Part shown: piece by piece, positions 7,909 to 16,635 of the stretch
Position numbering within the stretch: position 1 is the stretch's first letter
Layout: each line of letters opens with the position of its first letter
NCBI RefSeq assembly: GCF_051380735.1
Contig: NZ_JBNYXQ010000008.1
Span: 182,088 to 246,087, forward strand
Origin: Janthinobacterium sp051380735
GTDB taxonomy: Bacteria; Pseudomonadota; Gammaproteobacteria; Burkholderiales; Burkholderiaceae_D
Reading direction: 5' to 3'
DNA length: 64,000 nt
Notes under the pieces: model-generated
Seen by the model: the letters and a program-made list of their open reading frames with translations, nothing else
Told to the model about the DNA's origin: nothing
The model's database searches: none
Position numbers and translations under genes: made by a program

Positions 7909-9462
7909 ATGTCCGACTATCTGCTTGAAATGAAAGGCATCGTCAAACAGTTTGGCGGTGTCCGCGCGCTCGACGGCATCGACCTGCAGGTGCGGGCCGG
8001 CGAATGCATAGGCCTGTGCGGCGAGAACGGCGCCGGCAAGTCGACCCTGATGAAGGTGCTGTCAGGCGTGTACCCGCACGGCACCTGGGATGGCGAAATC
8101 CTGTGGGATGGCCAGCCCTTGCGCGCCGAATCGATCCGCGATACCGAGGCGGCCGGCATCATCATCATCCACCAGGAGCTGATGCTGGTGCCGCAGCTGT
8201 CGGTGGCCGAAAACATCTTCATGGGCCGCGAGATCACCCTGGCGGGCGGGCGCATGAACTATGGCGCCATGTACAAGCGCGCCGACGAGCTGCTGCGCGA
8301 ACTGAAGATCCCCGAACTGAACGTGGCGCTGCCGGTGATGAATTACGGCGGCGGCCACCAGCAGCTGGTGGAGATCGCCAAGGCGCTCAACAAGAATGCG
8401 CGTTTGCTGATACTCGACGAGCCGTCGTCGTCGCTGACGGCGTCCGAAATCGCCGTGCTGCTCGACATTATCCGCGCGCTGAAGGCCAAGGGTGTCACCT
8501 GCATCTATATTTCGCACAAGCTCGATGAAGTGGCGGCCATCTGCGACACCATCGTCGTCATCCGCGACGGCAAGCATATCGCCACCACGCCGATGGGGCA
8601 GATGAACGTTGAACGCATTATCGCGCAGATGGTGGGCCGCGAAATGAACCAGCTGTATCCGCACCGTAGCAAGAAAGACGCGATCGGCGAGGTGCTGTTC
8701 GAGGCGCGCCACGTGACCTGCATCGACGCCGACAACCCGCAGCGCAAACGCGTCGACGATGTATCGTTCACCCTGCGCCGTGGCGAAATTCTCGGCATCG
8801 CCGGGCTGGTGGGGGCAGGGCGCACGGAACTCGTTTCCGCCCTGTTTGGCGCCTACCAGGGACCATGCCAGGCCGAGGTCTGGCTCGATGGCAAGCAGAT
8901 CGACACCAGTTCGCCACAAAAGGCGATTGCCATGGGCCTGGCAATGGTGCCGGAAGACCGCAAGCACCACGGCATCGTGCCGGACCTCGACGTGGGCCAG
9001 AACATCACCCTGTCGGTGCTGGGCCAGTTCGTGCGCGCCACGCGCATCGATGGCGATGCGGAGCTGACGGCGGTGCGCGGCGAGATCGCCCAGCTGGAGC
9101 TGAAAACGGCCAGCCCTGCGCTGCCGATTACGAGTCTCTCGGGCGGCAACCAGCAGAAGGCCGTGCTGGCCAAGATGCTGCTGACGCGCCCGCGCGTGCT
9201 GATTCTGGACGAGCCGACACGCGGCGTGGATGTGGGCGCCAAATATGAAATCTACAAGCTGATGCTGGCGCTGGCCGACCAGGGCGTGGCCATCATCATG
9301 GTCTCGTCCGAACTGGCCGAAGTGCTGGGCGTGTCGGACCGCGTGCTGGTGATGGGCGAAGGCCGCTTGCGCGGCGACTTTATCAACGATGGCCTGAGCC
9401 AGGAAACCGTGCTGGCGGCGGCGCTGGCAGCGAACACCGAACACAAGGATAACGTGGCATGA
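7909..9462 (+). CDS. xylG: Xylose ABC transporter ATP-binding protein
   Basis: Double-domain sugar ABC ATPase of 517 residues working at the inner membrane with XylF and XylH. The first domain has Walker A GENGAGKST and the second has LSGGNQQKAVLAKMLL with LILDEPTRGVDVG. In the first domain the usual LSVGQQQ signature reads MNYGGGHQQLVEIAKAL, as is common in XylG. An in-frame GTG lies six bases upstream at 7903, but ATG 7909 gives the family-typical MSDYLLEMKGIVKQFGGV and better spacing to the purine-rich GAGAGTGAG. The stop overlaps the xylH start (ATGA). Confidence 0.92.
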   Translation: MSDYLLEMKGIVKQFGGVRALDGIDLQVRAGECIGLCGENGAGKSTLMKVLSGVYPHGTWDGEILWDGQPLRAESIRDTEAAGIIIIHQELMLVPQLSVAENIFMGREITLAGGRMNYGAMYKRADELLRELKIPELNVALPVMNYGGGHQQLVEIAKALNKNARLLILDEPSSSLTASEIAVLLDIIRALKAKGVTCIYISHKLDEVAAICDTIVVIRDGKHIATTPMGQMNVERIIAQMVGREMNQLYPHRSKKDAIGEVLFEARHVTCIDADNPQRKRVDDVSFTLRRGEILGIAGLVGAGRTELVSALFGAYQGPCQAEVWLDGKQIDTSSPQKAIAMGLAMVPEDRKHHGIVPDLDVGQNITLSVLGQFVRATRIDGDAELTAVRGEIAQLELKTASPALPITSLSGGNQQKAVLAKMLLTRPRVLILDEPTRGVDVGAKYEIYKLMLALADQGVAIIMVSSELAEVLGVSDRVLVMGEGRLRGDFINDGLSQETVLAAALAANTEHKDNVA

Positions 9463-10601
9463 AACCTATCGGCATCAAACAGCTTTTCACCCAATACAAG
9501 ATGCTGGCCCTTCTGATCGCGGTGGCGTTGATCTGGGCCTTTTTTTCGTGGAAGACCGAAGGCAGCTTCGTTACGCCGCGCAACCTGTCGAACCTGCTGC
9601 GCCAGATGTCGGTGACCGGCATCCTGGCCTGCGGCATGGTACTGGTGATTATCGCCGGCGAGATCGACCTGTCGATCGGTTCTTTGCTGGGCCTGTTGGG
9701 CGGCATCGCCGCCGTGCTTGACGTCACTCAGCACTGGCCGCTGGCGCTGAACCTGATGGCGGTGCTGGGCTGCGGCCTGGTGATCGGCCTGTTGAACGGC
9801 TACCTGACGGCCTACCGGGGCATCCCCTCGTTTATCGTCGGCCTGGGCGGCATGCTGGCGTATCGCGGCATCTTGCTGGGCATCACGGGCGGCATCACGG
9901 TGGCGCCCGTCTCCGAGCCGATGGTCTACCTGGGCCAGGGCTACCTGCCGGCCACGCCGGGCGTGGTGCTGGGCGTGTTCCTGTTCGTGCTGGCGGCCTT
10001 CCTGACCTGGCGTGGCCGGGTCAGCCGCACCCAGCATGGCCTGCCGCAAACGGCGGTCTGGGTCGACGCCCTGCGCGTGGCCGTGATCGGCGCCGTGCTG
10101 TATGCCTTTGTGCGCACGCTGAACGGCTATGAAGGCATCCCGCTGCCGGTGCTGCTGTTGCTGGCGCTGCTGGGCCTGTTCAGCTATATCACCAGCCAGA
10201 CCGTGTTCGGCCGCCGCATCTACGCGGTGGGCAGCAATATGGAAGCGACGCGCCTGTCGGGCATCAACGTGAAAGCCGTCAAGCTGTGGATTTTCGGCAT
10301 CATGGGCCTGATGTGCGCGCTGGCGGGCCTGATCAACACGGGCCGCCTGGCCGCCGGTTCGCCCTCGGCCGGCACATTCAGCGAACTCGATGCCATCGCC
10401 GCCTGCTTTATCGGCGGCACCTCGATGCGCGGCGGCTCGGGCACCGTCTACGGCGCCCTGATCGGCGCACTGGTGATGGCCAGCCTCGATAACGGCATGT
10501 CGATGCTGGACGTGGACACGTATTGGCAGATGATCGTGAAAGGCAGTATTCTCACCCTCGCGGTCTGGGTCGATGTCAGTACCCGCGCGGGACGCCGCTA
10601 A
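9459..10601 (+). CDS. xylH: Xylose ABC transporter permease
   Basis: Inner-membrane channel subunit of XylFGH, 380 residues, BPD_transp_2 family, with about ten hydrophobic helices. Recognisable features are the GMVLVIIAGEIDLSIGS segment near residue 60 and the cytoplasmic loop with GSNMEATRLSGIN near 265 that couples to the ATPase. Translation is coupled to xylG through a four-base overlap. The stop codon is immediately followed by a long palindromic repeat rather than an obvious T-tract terminator. Confidence 0.92.
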   Translation: MKPIGIKQLFTQYKMLALLIAVALIWAFFSWKTEGSFVTPRNLSNLLRQMSVTGILACGMVLVIIAGEIDLSIGSLLGLLGGIAAVLDVTQHWPLALNLMAVLGCGLVIGLLNGYLTAYRGIPSFIVGLGGMLAYRGILLGITGGITVAPVSEPMVYLGQGYLPATPGVVLGVFLFVLAAFLTWRGRVSRTQHGLPQTAVWVDALRVAVIGAVLYAFVRTLNGYEGIPLPVLLLLALLGLFSYITSQTVFGRRIYAVGSNMEATRLSGINVKAVKLWIFGIMGLMCALAGLINTGRLAAGSPSAGTFSELDAIAACFIGGTSMRGGSGTVYGALIGALVMASLDNGMSMLDVDTYWQMIVKGSILTLAVWVDVSTRAGRR

Positions 10602-10723
10602 GAACACCTGACCAAACCTACTGCGCGTCGCGATTTGCGGCCTGCGATGCTCACTGTACATTCGTACAGCTCCGCTTCTCGGCCGCAACTCACTGCCGCT
10701 CGCTACGGTTTTGTCAGGTGTTC
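10602..10723. repeat. Long imperfect palindrome with GTACATTCGTAC core
   Basis: This 122-bp block starts at the first base after the xylH stop. Its ends, GAACACCTGACCAAACC (10602-10618) and GGTTTTGTCAGGTGTTC (10707-10723), are inverted copies matching at 16 of 17 positions. The middle is imperfectly self-complementary around CTGTACATTCGTACAG (10654-10669). The 12-bp core recurs as its exact reverse complement in the palindrome at 25619-25713. It could act as a processing hairpin between xylH and xylR or be a MITE-like insertion. Confidence 0.7.
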
Positions 10724-10791
10724 GAGGCAGGTGCTTGACCTGCAGCCAGGGGCGAAGATACGTCCCGGCCGCCACCTGGAGGAGACACAGA

Positions 10792-11985
10792 ATGAAAATG
10801 CCGACCGCGCACCGGATCGCGCTGCTGTTCAATGGCAACAAGATTTATGACCGCGACATTATCGCCGGCATTGCGTCGTATCTGAACACCACGCGCGTGT
10901 CGTGGGATTTGTTCCTGGAAGAGGACTTTCGCTGCCGCCTGCCCGGCATCGAGCGCTGGCAGGGCGACGGCATCATCGCCGATTTCGACGACCCGGCCGT
11001 CTGCGCGGCGCTGGCCAGCAGCCATCTGCCGGTGGTGGCCGTGGGCGGCTCCTACGCGCAGGAAAGCAGCTATCCGGCTGGCATTCCCTACGTGGCGACC
11101 GACAATTTCAAGATCGTCAAGCTGGCCTACGACCACCTGGTCGAAGCGGGCCTCACGCGCTTTGCCTGTTTCAGCCTGCCCGAAGCCGACGTCAACCGCT
11201 GGGCGCAGGAGCGCGAAACGGCGTTCTGCGCGCTGATGGAGCGCGACCATATGCGCGCCGACGTGTACCGGGGCGTGGCCACCAGCGCGCCGTCGTGGGA
11301 CGAAGCGGTCGGGCAGCAGATCGCCTGGCTCAACAGCCTGGAAAAACCGGTCGGCATCATTGCCGTCAGCGACGCGCGGGCGCGCCAGTTGCTGCAGGCC
11401 TGCATGCATGCGGGCATCGCCGTGCCCGAGCAAGTGGCCCTGATCGGCATCGACAACGACCCGCTGGCGCGCATGCTGACGCGCATACCCTTGAGTTCAG
11501 TGATCCAGGGCGCCGAAGAGATGGGCCGCACGGCGGCTCACCTGCTGCACCAGATGTTGAATGGCGCGCGCCTGTCCAGCACCCGCATCCTGGTGCCGCC
11601 GGCCGGCCTGAATGTGCTGGCCTCGACGCGCCACCAGCCGTTCCAGCATCCGCAAGTGATGCAGGCGCGTCATTTCATCCGCCAGTACGCCTGCCAGGGC
11701 ATCAAGACCGAGCAGGTGGCCGATTACGTGGGCGTGTCGCGCTCGACCCTGGAAGCGCATTTCCGCCACGAGCTGGGGCGCAGCGTGCATGACGAGATCC
11801 TGCACTTCAAGCTCGACGCGGCCAAGACCCTGCTGACGCGCGAACCGGGGCAAGTGGCCGACGTTGCCGTGCGCTGCGGCTTTACCACGGTGCAGTACAT
11901 GCATGCCGTCTTCAAGCGCGAACTGGGCTGCACGCCACGCGAATTCCAGCTGCGCAGCCGCTCTGCCAGCATCGCTCCGCCATGA
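10792..11985 (+). CDS. xylR: XylR-type transcriptional regulator (sugar-binding domain plus AraC HTH)
   Basis: Cytoplasmic regulator of 397 residues, close to the length of E. coli XylR (392). Residues 1-280 form a LacI/ribose-binding-like ligand domain, with IALLFNGNKIYDRDIIAGIA at the N-terminus and ALIGIDNDPLARMLTRIPLSSV. The C-terminus carries two AraC-type helix-turn-helix motifs (VADYVGVSRSTLEAHFRHELGRS and VAVRCGFTTVQYMHAVFKRELGCTPREFQ). A strong GGAGGAGA at 10778-10785 fixes the ATG at 10792; the frame upstream is open but runs into the repeat. Probably activates the xyl genes in response to xylose. The stop overlaps the next start. Confidence 0.87.
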   Translation: MKMPTAHRIALLFNGNKIYDRDIIAGIASYLNTTRVSWDLFLEEDFRCRLPGIERWQGDGIIADFDDPAVCAALASSHLPVVAVGGSYAQESSYPAGIPYVATDNFKIVKLAYDHLVEAGLTRFACFSLPEADVNRWAQERETAFCALMERDHMRADVYRGVATSAPSWDEAVGQQIAWLNSLEKPVGIIAVSDARARQLLQACMHAGIAVPEQVALIGIDNDPLARMLTRIPLSSVIQGAEEMGRTAAHLLHQMLNGARLSSTRILVPPAGLNVLASTRHQPFQHPQVMQARHFIRQYACQGIKTEQVADYVGVSRSTLEAHFRHELGRSVHDEILHFKLDAAKTLLTREPGQVADVAVRCGFTTVQYMHAVFKRELGCTPREFQLRSRSASIAPP

Positions 11986-12764
11986 CCGTTTCCGGTAGCA
12001 GCCACATTTTGAGCAACCACCGCGGCATGCGCGTGCAGGTCAATCCGGTAGAGGCCAGCCTGCAAGCGTGGTGGGCGCCCGACCGCTACGGCCGCCTGGC
12101 CGATGTACTCGGGCATGCGATGGCCGCGCCCGCAGCCGACGTGCCAGGCGCGCACTGGCACTGCGAGGCCGCCAGCGACGCCGCCCTGGAACTGAGCCTG
12201 GCGCGTGACGGCTTGTGCGTGCGCCTGCGCTACCGGCTGGAAGACAATGGCGGCTTGCGCATCGATTGCGAGGCGGTGGCCATCGCGCCGGCCCGCATCG
12301 GCCTGGCCGCGCCCGCGTTCAATCTGCATGGCGGCGGCATGGTGGCAGACCATGTGCTGCGCGTGGCGGCCGATCATTACCTGCCGGCGGCCGGCGTCAC
12401 CGAGGTGGCCGGCAGCGCGTTTGATTTTCGCCAGCCGGCGCCGCTCGGTGCGCGCCTGGCCTGGCCCGGCGCCCAGCCAGCTGGCACGGTGGGCTTCGAC
12501 CATGGTTTCTGCCTGGCCGCCGACGGCCTGCTGCGTGAAGCGGCGCGCGTGGCCGACCCGGCCTCGGGCCGCGAGCTGCGCTTCTTTACCACCCAGCCAC
12601 GGCTGCGCCTGCAGTCGGACCAGCACCGCTTTTGCCTGGCCACCGAGGCGCTGGAACTGCCGTGTGGCGCCGCGGCGCGGCACACTTTCGTGTATCGTCT
12701 GGGGGTGCAGGATATCGATGCATTTGACATATCAGAATCGGTATCGGTAGCGTTAAATAAGTGA
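11982..12764 (+). CDS. Short aldose 1-epimerase-like protein
   Basis: A 260-residue protein with galactose-mutarotase signatures: an N-terminal strand plus APDRYGRLADVLGHA, a central FNLHGGGMVADHVLRVAADHYLPAAGVTEVAGSAFDFR, and a terminal TFVYRLG. Typical aldose epimerases are about 340 residues. The block normally between residues 60 and 140, which carries the NRIA..LHGG segment and one catalytic histidine, is missing here. The second catalytic histidine, usually in NHTYFNL, is replaced by a PAFNL sequence. It is coupled to xylR (ATGA), so a role in sugar handling is likely, but mutarotase activity is doubtful. It could bind sugar without catalysis. Confidence 0.65.
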   Translation: MTVSGSSHILSNHRGMRVQVNPVEASLQAWWAPDRYGRLADVLGHAMAAPAADVPGAHWHCEAASDAALELSLARDGLCVRLRYRLEDNGGLRIDCEAVAIAPARIGLAAPAFNLHGGGMVADHVLRVAADHYLPAAGVTEVAGSAFDFRQPAPLGARLAWPGAQPAGTVGFDHGFCLAADGLLREAARVADPASGRELRFFTTQPRLRLQSDQHRFCLATEALELPCGAAARHTFVYRLGVQDIDAFDISESVSVALNK

Positions 12765-12841
12765 TTGGTCAGATATGCCGCGCGGTTCTAACATAGGGCA
12801 GTTTTTAGCCCATCTTTTTACCGACGCTGCGAAACTTGCCC

Positions 12842-13855
12842 ATGAATATAATCACCATCGATGCCGGTACCACCAATACGCGTACCCTGTTATGGCGGGA
12901 CGGCGCCGTCATCGCCCAGGCGTCACAGGAAATCGGTGTGCGCAATACGGCCATCGATGGTCACAACGGCGCGCTAAAGCAGGCGCTGCGCGACAGCATC
13001 GCCGCCGTGCAGGAGCAGGCGGCGATTTCCAGCGCCGATGTCGCCCTGGTGCTGGCCTCGGGCATGATTACCTCGCCGATGGGCGTCAAGGAAATACCGC
13101 ATCTGCCGGCGCCTGCCGGCCTGGCCCAACTGGCGCAGGGCATGCAGGCGGTTGACCTGCCCGACGTGCTGGCCCAGCCCCTGTGGCTGGTGCCTGGCGT
13201 GCGCAACCAGCATGGCGCCATCGGCCTGCACAATGCCGAAGCGATGGACATGATGCGCGGCGAAGAGACGGAAGTGATCGGCCTGTTGGACCGCCTGCAG
13301 TTGCAGGATCCGGCCACCCTGATCATGCCCGGTTCGCATACCAAGCTCGTCAGCGTTGACGAGCGCGGCCGCATCATGGGCTGCGCTACCACCATTGCCG
13401 GCGAATTGCTGCAGGCGATTACCCAGCATACCCTGATACGCCAATCGGTCGACGGCGACTTTGCCGAGTCGCTGGTGCCCAAGATGCTGCTGGCCGGCGC
13501 GGCCGCCGCGCAAAAGACGGGCCTGGCGCGTGCCTGCTTCAGCGTGCGCACCCTGGGCCAGTTCGGCGCCGTCGAGCGCAATGAGCGCGCCAATTTCCTG
13601 ATGGGCGCAGTACTCAGCGGCGACTTGCTGGCGCTGCGCAACAGCAGCGCCATCCAGATGCGCCCCGAAACCACGCTGGTCATCACGGGCAAGGCCATGC
13701 TGCGCCAGGCGCTGGCATTACTGATCGAAGAACACGGATTTTTTTACGGCAAGCGCATCGTCGTCGACGATGGACAGCAAGCCAATCTGGCGGGCCATGG
13801 GGCCCTTTTAATTGCCGCCGCGCGCGGCTTGATTTCACAGCAGGAGGCCGCGTGA
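12842..13855 (+). CDS. dgoK: 2-dehydro-3-deoxygalactonokinase
   Basis: Sugar-acid kinase of 337 residues phosphorylating 2-keto-3-deoxy-D-galactonate at C6. The N-terminal MNIITIDAGTTNTRTLLW is the actin-like ATPase phosphate-binding motif characteristic of DgoK, and LVPGVRNQHGAIGLHNAEAMDMMRGEETEVIGLL and PGSHTKLV are further family hallmarks. The ATG at 12842 is preferred over an upstream in-frame TTG. It starts 77 bp after the mutarotase-like gene and overlaps the following dehydratase gene by four bases (GTGA). With the dehydratase, lactonase and aldolase downstream it forms a De Ley-Doudoroff-like set. Confidence 0.88.
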   Translation: MNIITIDAGTTNTRTLLWRDGAVIAQASQEIGVRNTAIDGHNGALKQALRDSIAAVQEQAAISSADVALVLASGMITSPMGVKEIPHLPAPAGLAQLAQGMQAVDLPDVLAQPLWLVPGVRNQHGAIGLHNAEAMDMMRGEETEVIGLLDRLQLQDPATLIMPGSHTKLVSVDERGRIMGCATTIAGELLQAITQHTLIRQSVDGDFAESLVPKMLLAGAAAAQKTGLARACFSVRTLGQFGAVERNERANFLMGAVLSGDLLALRNSSAIQMRPETTLVITGKAMLRQALALLIEEHGFFYGKRIVVDDGQQANLAGHGALLIAAARGLISQQEAA

Positions 13856-15582
13856 GCGAGCAAAAGAACAAACGAGTATTACGCTCCCAGTCGTGGTTTG
13901 GTGGCGACGACAAAGACAGCTTTATCCACCGCAGCTGGATGAAAAACCAGGGTTTCCCCAGCGACGCCTTCGATGGCCGTCCGGTGATCGGCATTTGCAA
14001 TACCTGGTCCGAACTGACGCCATGCAATGCCCACTTCCGCGACCTGGCCGAAATGGTCAAGCGCGGCGTGCTCGAAGCTGGCGGTTTCCCGGTCGAATTC
14101 CCCGTGATGTCGCTGGGCGAGACGAATTTGCGCCCGACCGCCATGTTGTTCCGCAACCTGGCCAGCATGGATGTCGAAGAGTCGATTCGTGCCAACCCGA
14201 TCGACGGCGTGGTGCTGTTGACCGGCTGCGACAAGACCACTCCTGCCCTGCTGATGGGTGCGGCCAGCGTCGACCTGCCGACCATCGTGCTGTCGGGCGG
14301 CCCGATGTTGAACGGTAACTACCGTGGCAAGCCTATCGGCTCGGGCACCGACGTCTGGAAATTCTCCGAAGACGTGCGCGCTGGCCGCATGACGTCTGCC
14401 GAATTCAAGCAGGCCGAATCGTGCATGTCGCGCTCGGCCGGCCACTGCATGACGATGGGCACCGCTTCCACCATGGCCAGCATGGTCGAAGCGCTGGGCG
14501 TGACCCTGCCGGGTAACGCCGCCATTCCTGCTGTCGACTCGCGCCGCAAGCTGCAGGCGCAGCTGACGGGCCGCCGTATCGTCGACATGGTGCATGAAGA
14601 CCTGAAGCTGTCGAAAGTGCTGACCCGCGACGCGTTTGAAAACGCCATCATGGTCAACGGCGCCATCGGCGGCTCGACCAATGCCGTGATCCACCTGCTG
14701 GCGATTGCCGGCCGCATCGGCGTCGACATGCGCCTGGCCGACTGGGACCGCCTGGGCCGCGACATTCCATGCCTGCTGAACCTGATGCCGTCGGGCCAGT
14801 ACCTGATGGAAGATTTTTACTATGCGGGCGGCCTGCCCGTCATTATCCGCGACCTGCTGGGCAAACTGCATGGCGAAGCGCTGACGGTGACCGGCGCCAC
14901 CATGGCCATCAACGTGGCCGAAGCTGAAAACTTCAACCCGGAAGTCATTACGCCGTTGGAGCAGCCGTTCAAGGACGAAGGCGGCATCGCCGTCCTGCAC
15001 GGCAACCTGTCGCCGCGCGGCGCCGTCATCAAGCCGTCGGCCGCCTCGCCGGAACTGATGCAGCACCGTGGCCGCGCCGTGGTCTTCAACAGCATCGAGC
15101 ATTACAAGGAACGGGTCGACGATCCTGAACTGGACATCGACGCCAGCTGCATCATGGTGCTGCAGAACTGCGGCCCGGTAGGCTATCCGGGCATGGCCGA
15201 AGTGGGCAATATGGGCCTGCCGAAAAAACTGCTGGAGCTGGGCGTGCGCGACATGGTCCGTATTTCGGATGCGCGCATGAGCGGCACGGCGTACGGCACC
15301 GTGGTGCTGCACGTGGCGCCGGAAGCCGCCGCCGGCGGCCCGCTGGCGCTGGTACGCGATGGCGACATGATCGAACTCGACGTGCATGGCCGCCGCCTGC
15401 ACCTGGAAGTCTCGGACGAAGAACTGGCACGCCGCCGCGCCGAATGGAAGCCGATTGCGCCGACCATGCGCGGCGGCTACCAGTCGATGTATATCAAGCA
15501 CGTGATGCAGGCCGACGAAGGCGCCGACCTGGACTTCCTGGTTGGTTGCCGTGGTTCCGCCGTTCCGCGCGAGTCGCACTGA
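13852..15582 (+). CDS. IlvD/Edd-family sugar-acid dehydratase (L-arabinonate / D-galactonate type)
   Basis: Iron-sulfur dehydratase of 576 residues, a paralogue of XylD. Cluster cysteines are C58 (LTPCNAH), C126 (TGCDKTTP) and C199 (SAGHCMTMG). The sequence, including LRSQSWFGG near the start, DARMSGTAYGTVVLH and GADLDFLVGCRGSAVPRESH at the end, strongly resembles Rhizobium L-arabinonate dehydratase. That enzyme is known to act on L-arabinonate, D-fuconate and D-galactonate. Next to DgoK and a KDPGal-type aldolase, D-galactonate is the likely substrate here, but L-arabinonate is quite possible. It starts with GTG overlapping the dgoK stop, behind a perfect AGGAGG at 13842-13847. Confidence 0.87.
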   Translation: MSEQKNKRVLRSQSWFGGDDKDSFIHRSWMKNQGFPSDAFDGRPVIGICNTWSELTPCNAHFRDLAEMVKRGVLEAGGFPVEFPVMSLGETNLRPTAMLFRNLASMDVEESIRANPIDGVVLLTGCDKTTPALLMGAASVDLPTIVLSGGPMLNGNYRGKPIGSGTDVWKFSEDVRAGRMTSAEFKQAESCMSRSAGHCMTMGTASTMASMVEALGVTLPGNAAIPAVDSRRKLQAQLTGRRIVDMVHEDLKLSKVLTRDAFENAIMVNGAIGGSTNAVIHLLAIAGRIGVDMRLADWDRLGRDIPCLLNLMPSGQYLMEDFYYAGGLPVIIRDLLGKLHGEALTVTGATMAINVAEAENFNPEVITPLEQPFKDEGGIAVLHGNLSPRGAVIKPSAASPELMQHRGRAVVFNSIEHYKERVDDPELDIDASCIMVLQNCGPVGYPGMAEVGNMGLPKKLLELGVRDMVRISDARMSGTAYGTVVLHVAPEAAAGGPLALVRDGDMIELDVHGRRLHLEVSDEELARRRAEWKPIAPTMRGGYQSMYIKHVMQADEGADLDFLVGCRGSAVPRESH

Positions 15583-15586
15583 CACC

Positions 15587-15613
15587 GGGGTCAGACCCGC
15601 CGGGTCTGACCCC
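15587..15613. repeat. GGGGTCAGACCC-type palindromic repeat (copy 2)
   Basis: GGGGTCAGACCC, GCC, GGGTCTGACCCC. A perfect 12-bp inverted repeat around a 3-bp loop, starting four bases after the dehydratase stop codon. Same architecture as the copies at 7826 and 35294. Confidence 0.85.
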
Positions 15614-15640
15614 AGCTTTCTGCTGATCCGCCGAACTGCT

Positions 15641-15705
15641 GGGGTCAGACCCTCAATGTTGACAACTCAAAGCTCTGAGCTAACGTAGACGGGGGTCTGA
15701 CCCCC
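15641..15705. repeat. GGGGTCAGACCC repeat, split form with 40-base spacer
   Basis: GGGGTCAGACCC at 15641-15652 and GGGGGTCTGACCCCC at 15691-15705 are inverted copies separated by a spacer. The right arm runs straight into GGAGG (15706-15710), the ribosome-binding site of the lactonase gene. The 18 bases GGGGTCAGACCCTCAATG are shared exactly with the copy at 63826. Confidence 0.75.
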
Positions 15706-15719
15706 GGAGGAAAAAAATA

Positions 15720-16613
15720 ATGGAGACAAAAGCCGAACTGCTGGTCGACTCCCGGGATTTCCTGGGCGAGGGCGTGCGCTGGTGCGAACGCAGCGGGCGC
15801 GTTTTCTGGACCAATATTGAAGGCTGCAAGCTGCATGCGCTGACGCTCGCCACCGGCGTGCGCGAGACCTGGGTGATGCCCGAGCGCCTGGCCTGTTTTG
15901 CACTGACGGACGACGAGCATGTGCTGCTGCTGGGCCTGGCCTCGCGCCTGGCCTGGTATGACCTGCGCAGCAGCGCCGTCACGACCTTGCACGTGGTCGA
16001 AGCCGACATGCCGATGACGCGCCTGAACGATGGCCGCTGCGACCGCCAGGGCCGCTTTGTGTTCGGCACCCTGGACGAGCGCCCTTGCCGCGACCGTATC
16101 GGCAGTTTTTACCGCCTGAACCTGGACCTGACGCTGGAGCGTTTGCCGCTGCCGAATGTGGCGATCTCGAACAGCATCTGCTTCAGCGTCGATGGCGCGG
16201 CCATGTATTTCTGTGATTCGATCCAGGGTGTGATCTGGCGCTGGGACGACTACCTCGGTGGCGACGCGAGCTGCATCAAGGTGTTTGCGCAGCTGGCCGG
16301 CGACCCCGGTGCGCCCGATGGCGCCACCATCGACGCCGATGGCTACCTGTGGAGCGCGCAGTGGGGCGCCTCGCGCGTGCTGCGCTTTGCACCCGATGGC
16401 AGCATAGCCCGGCAGGTCACACTGCCGGTGTCTCAGCCCAGCTGCGTGAGCGTCGGTGGCGCCGATTTCAACGAGATATTTATCACCACGGCGCAGGAAA
16501 ACCTGACGCCGGAACAACTGGCGGCCGAGCCGCAGGCCGGTGGCCTGTTCCATGCGCGCATCGAGGGCGTGCGCGGCTTGCCCGAAGTGCGCTTCACGGC
16601 ACTGCCAGTCTGA
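15720..16613 (+). CDS. SMP-30/gluconolactonase-family sugar lactonase
   Basis: Beta-propeller lactonase of 297 residues hydrolysing an aldonolactone to the acid. The metal-binding residues expected in the family are visible as E17 (FLGEGVRW), N103 (RLNDGRCD), N151 (ISNSICF) and D200 (GAPDGATID). No signal peptide, so cytosolic. It probably serves the lactones made by the xylose dehydrogenase or a galactose/arabinose dehydrogenase. The ribosome site GGAGG at 15706-15710 adjoins the end of a dispersed repeat. The KDPGal aldolase gene follows after 22 bp. Confidence 0.85.
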   Translation: METKAELLVDSRDFLGEGVRWCERSGRVFWTNIEGCKLHALTLATGVRETWVMPERLACFALTDDEHVLLLGLASRLAWYDLRSSAVTTLHVVEADMPMTRLNDGRCDRQGRFVFGTLDERPCRDRIGSFYRLNLDLTLERLPLPNVAISNSICFSVDGAAMYFCDSIQGVIWRWDDYLGGDASCIKVFAQLAGDPGAPDGATIDADGYLWSAQWGASRVLRFAPDGSIARQVTLPVSQPSCVSVGGADFNEIFITTAQENLTPEQLAAEPQAGGLFHARIEGVRGLPEVRFTALPV

Positions 16614-16635
16614 CCAACCAATCAGGAGTATCAGC

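Noticed and set aside
9252..10841. 529-codon open frame on the minus strand
   Set aside because: Antisense to xylH and the end of xylG, and crosses the long palindrome; shadow frame.
13879..15585. 568-codon open frame on the minus strand
   Set aside because: Antisense shadow of the IlvD/Edd dehydratase.
15587..15705. CRISPR-like spacing of the GGGGTCAGACCC copies
   Set aside because: Copies alternate in orientation and have irregular spacers; no cas genes anywhere in the window.
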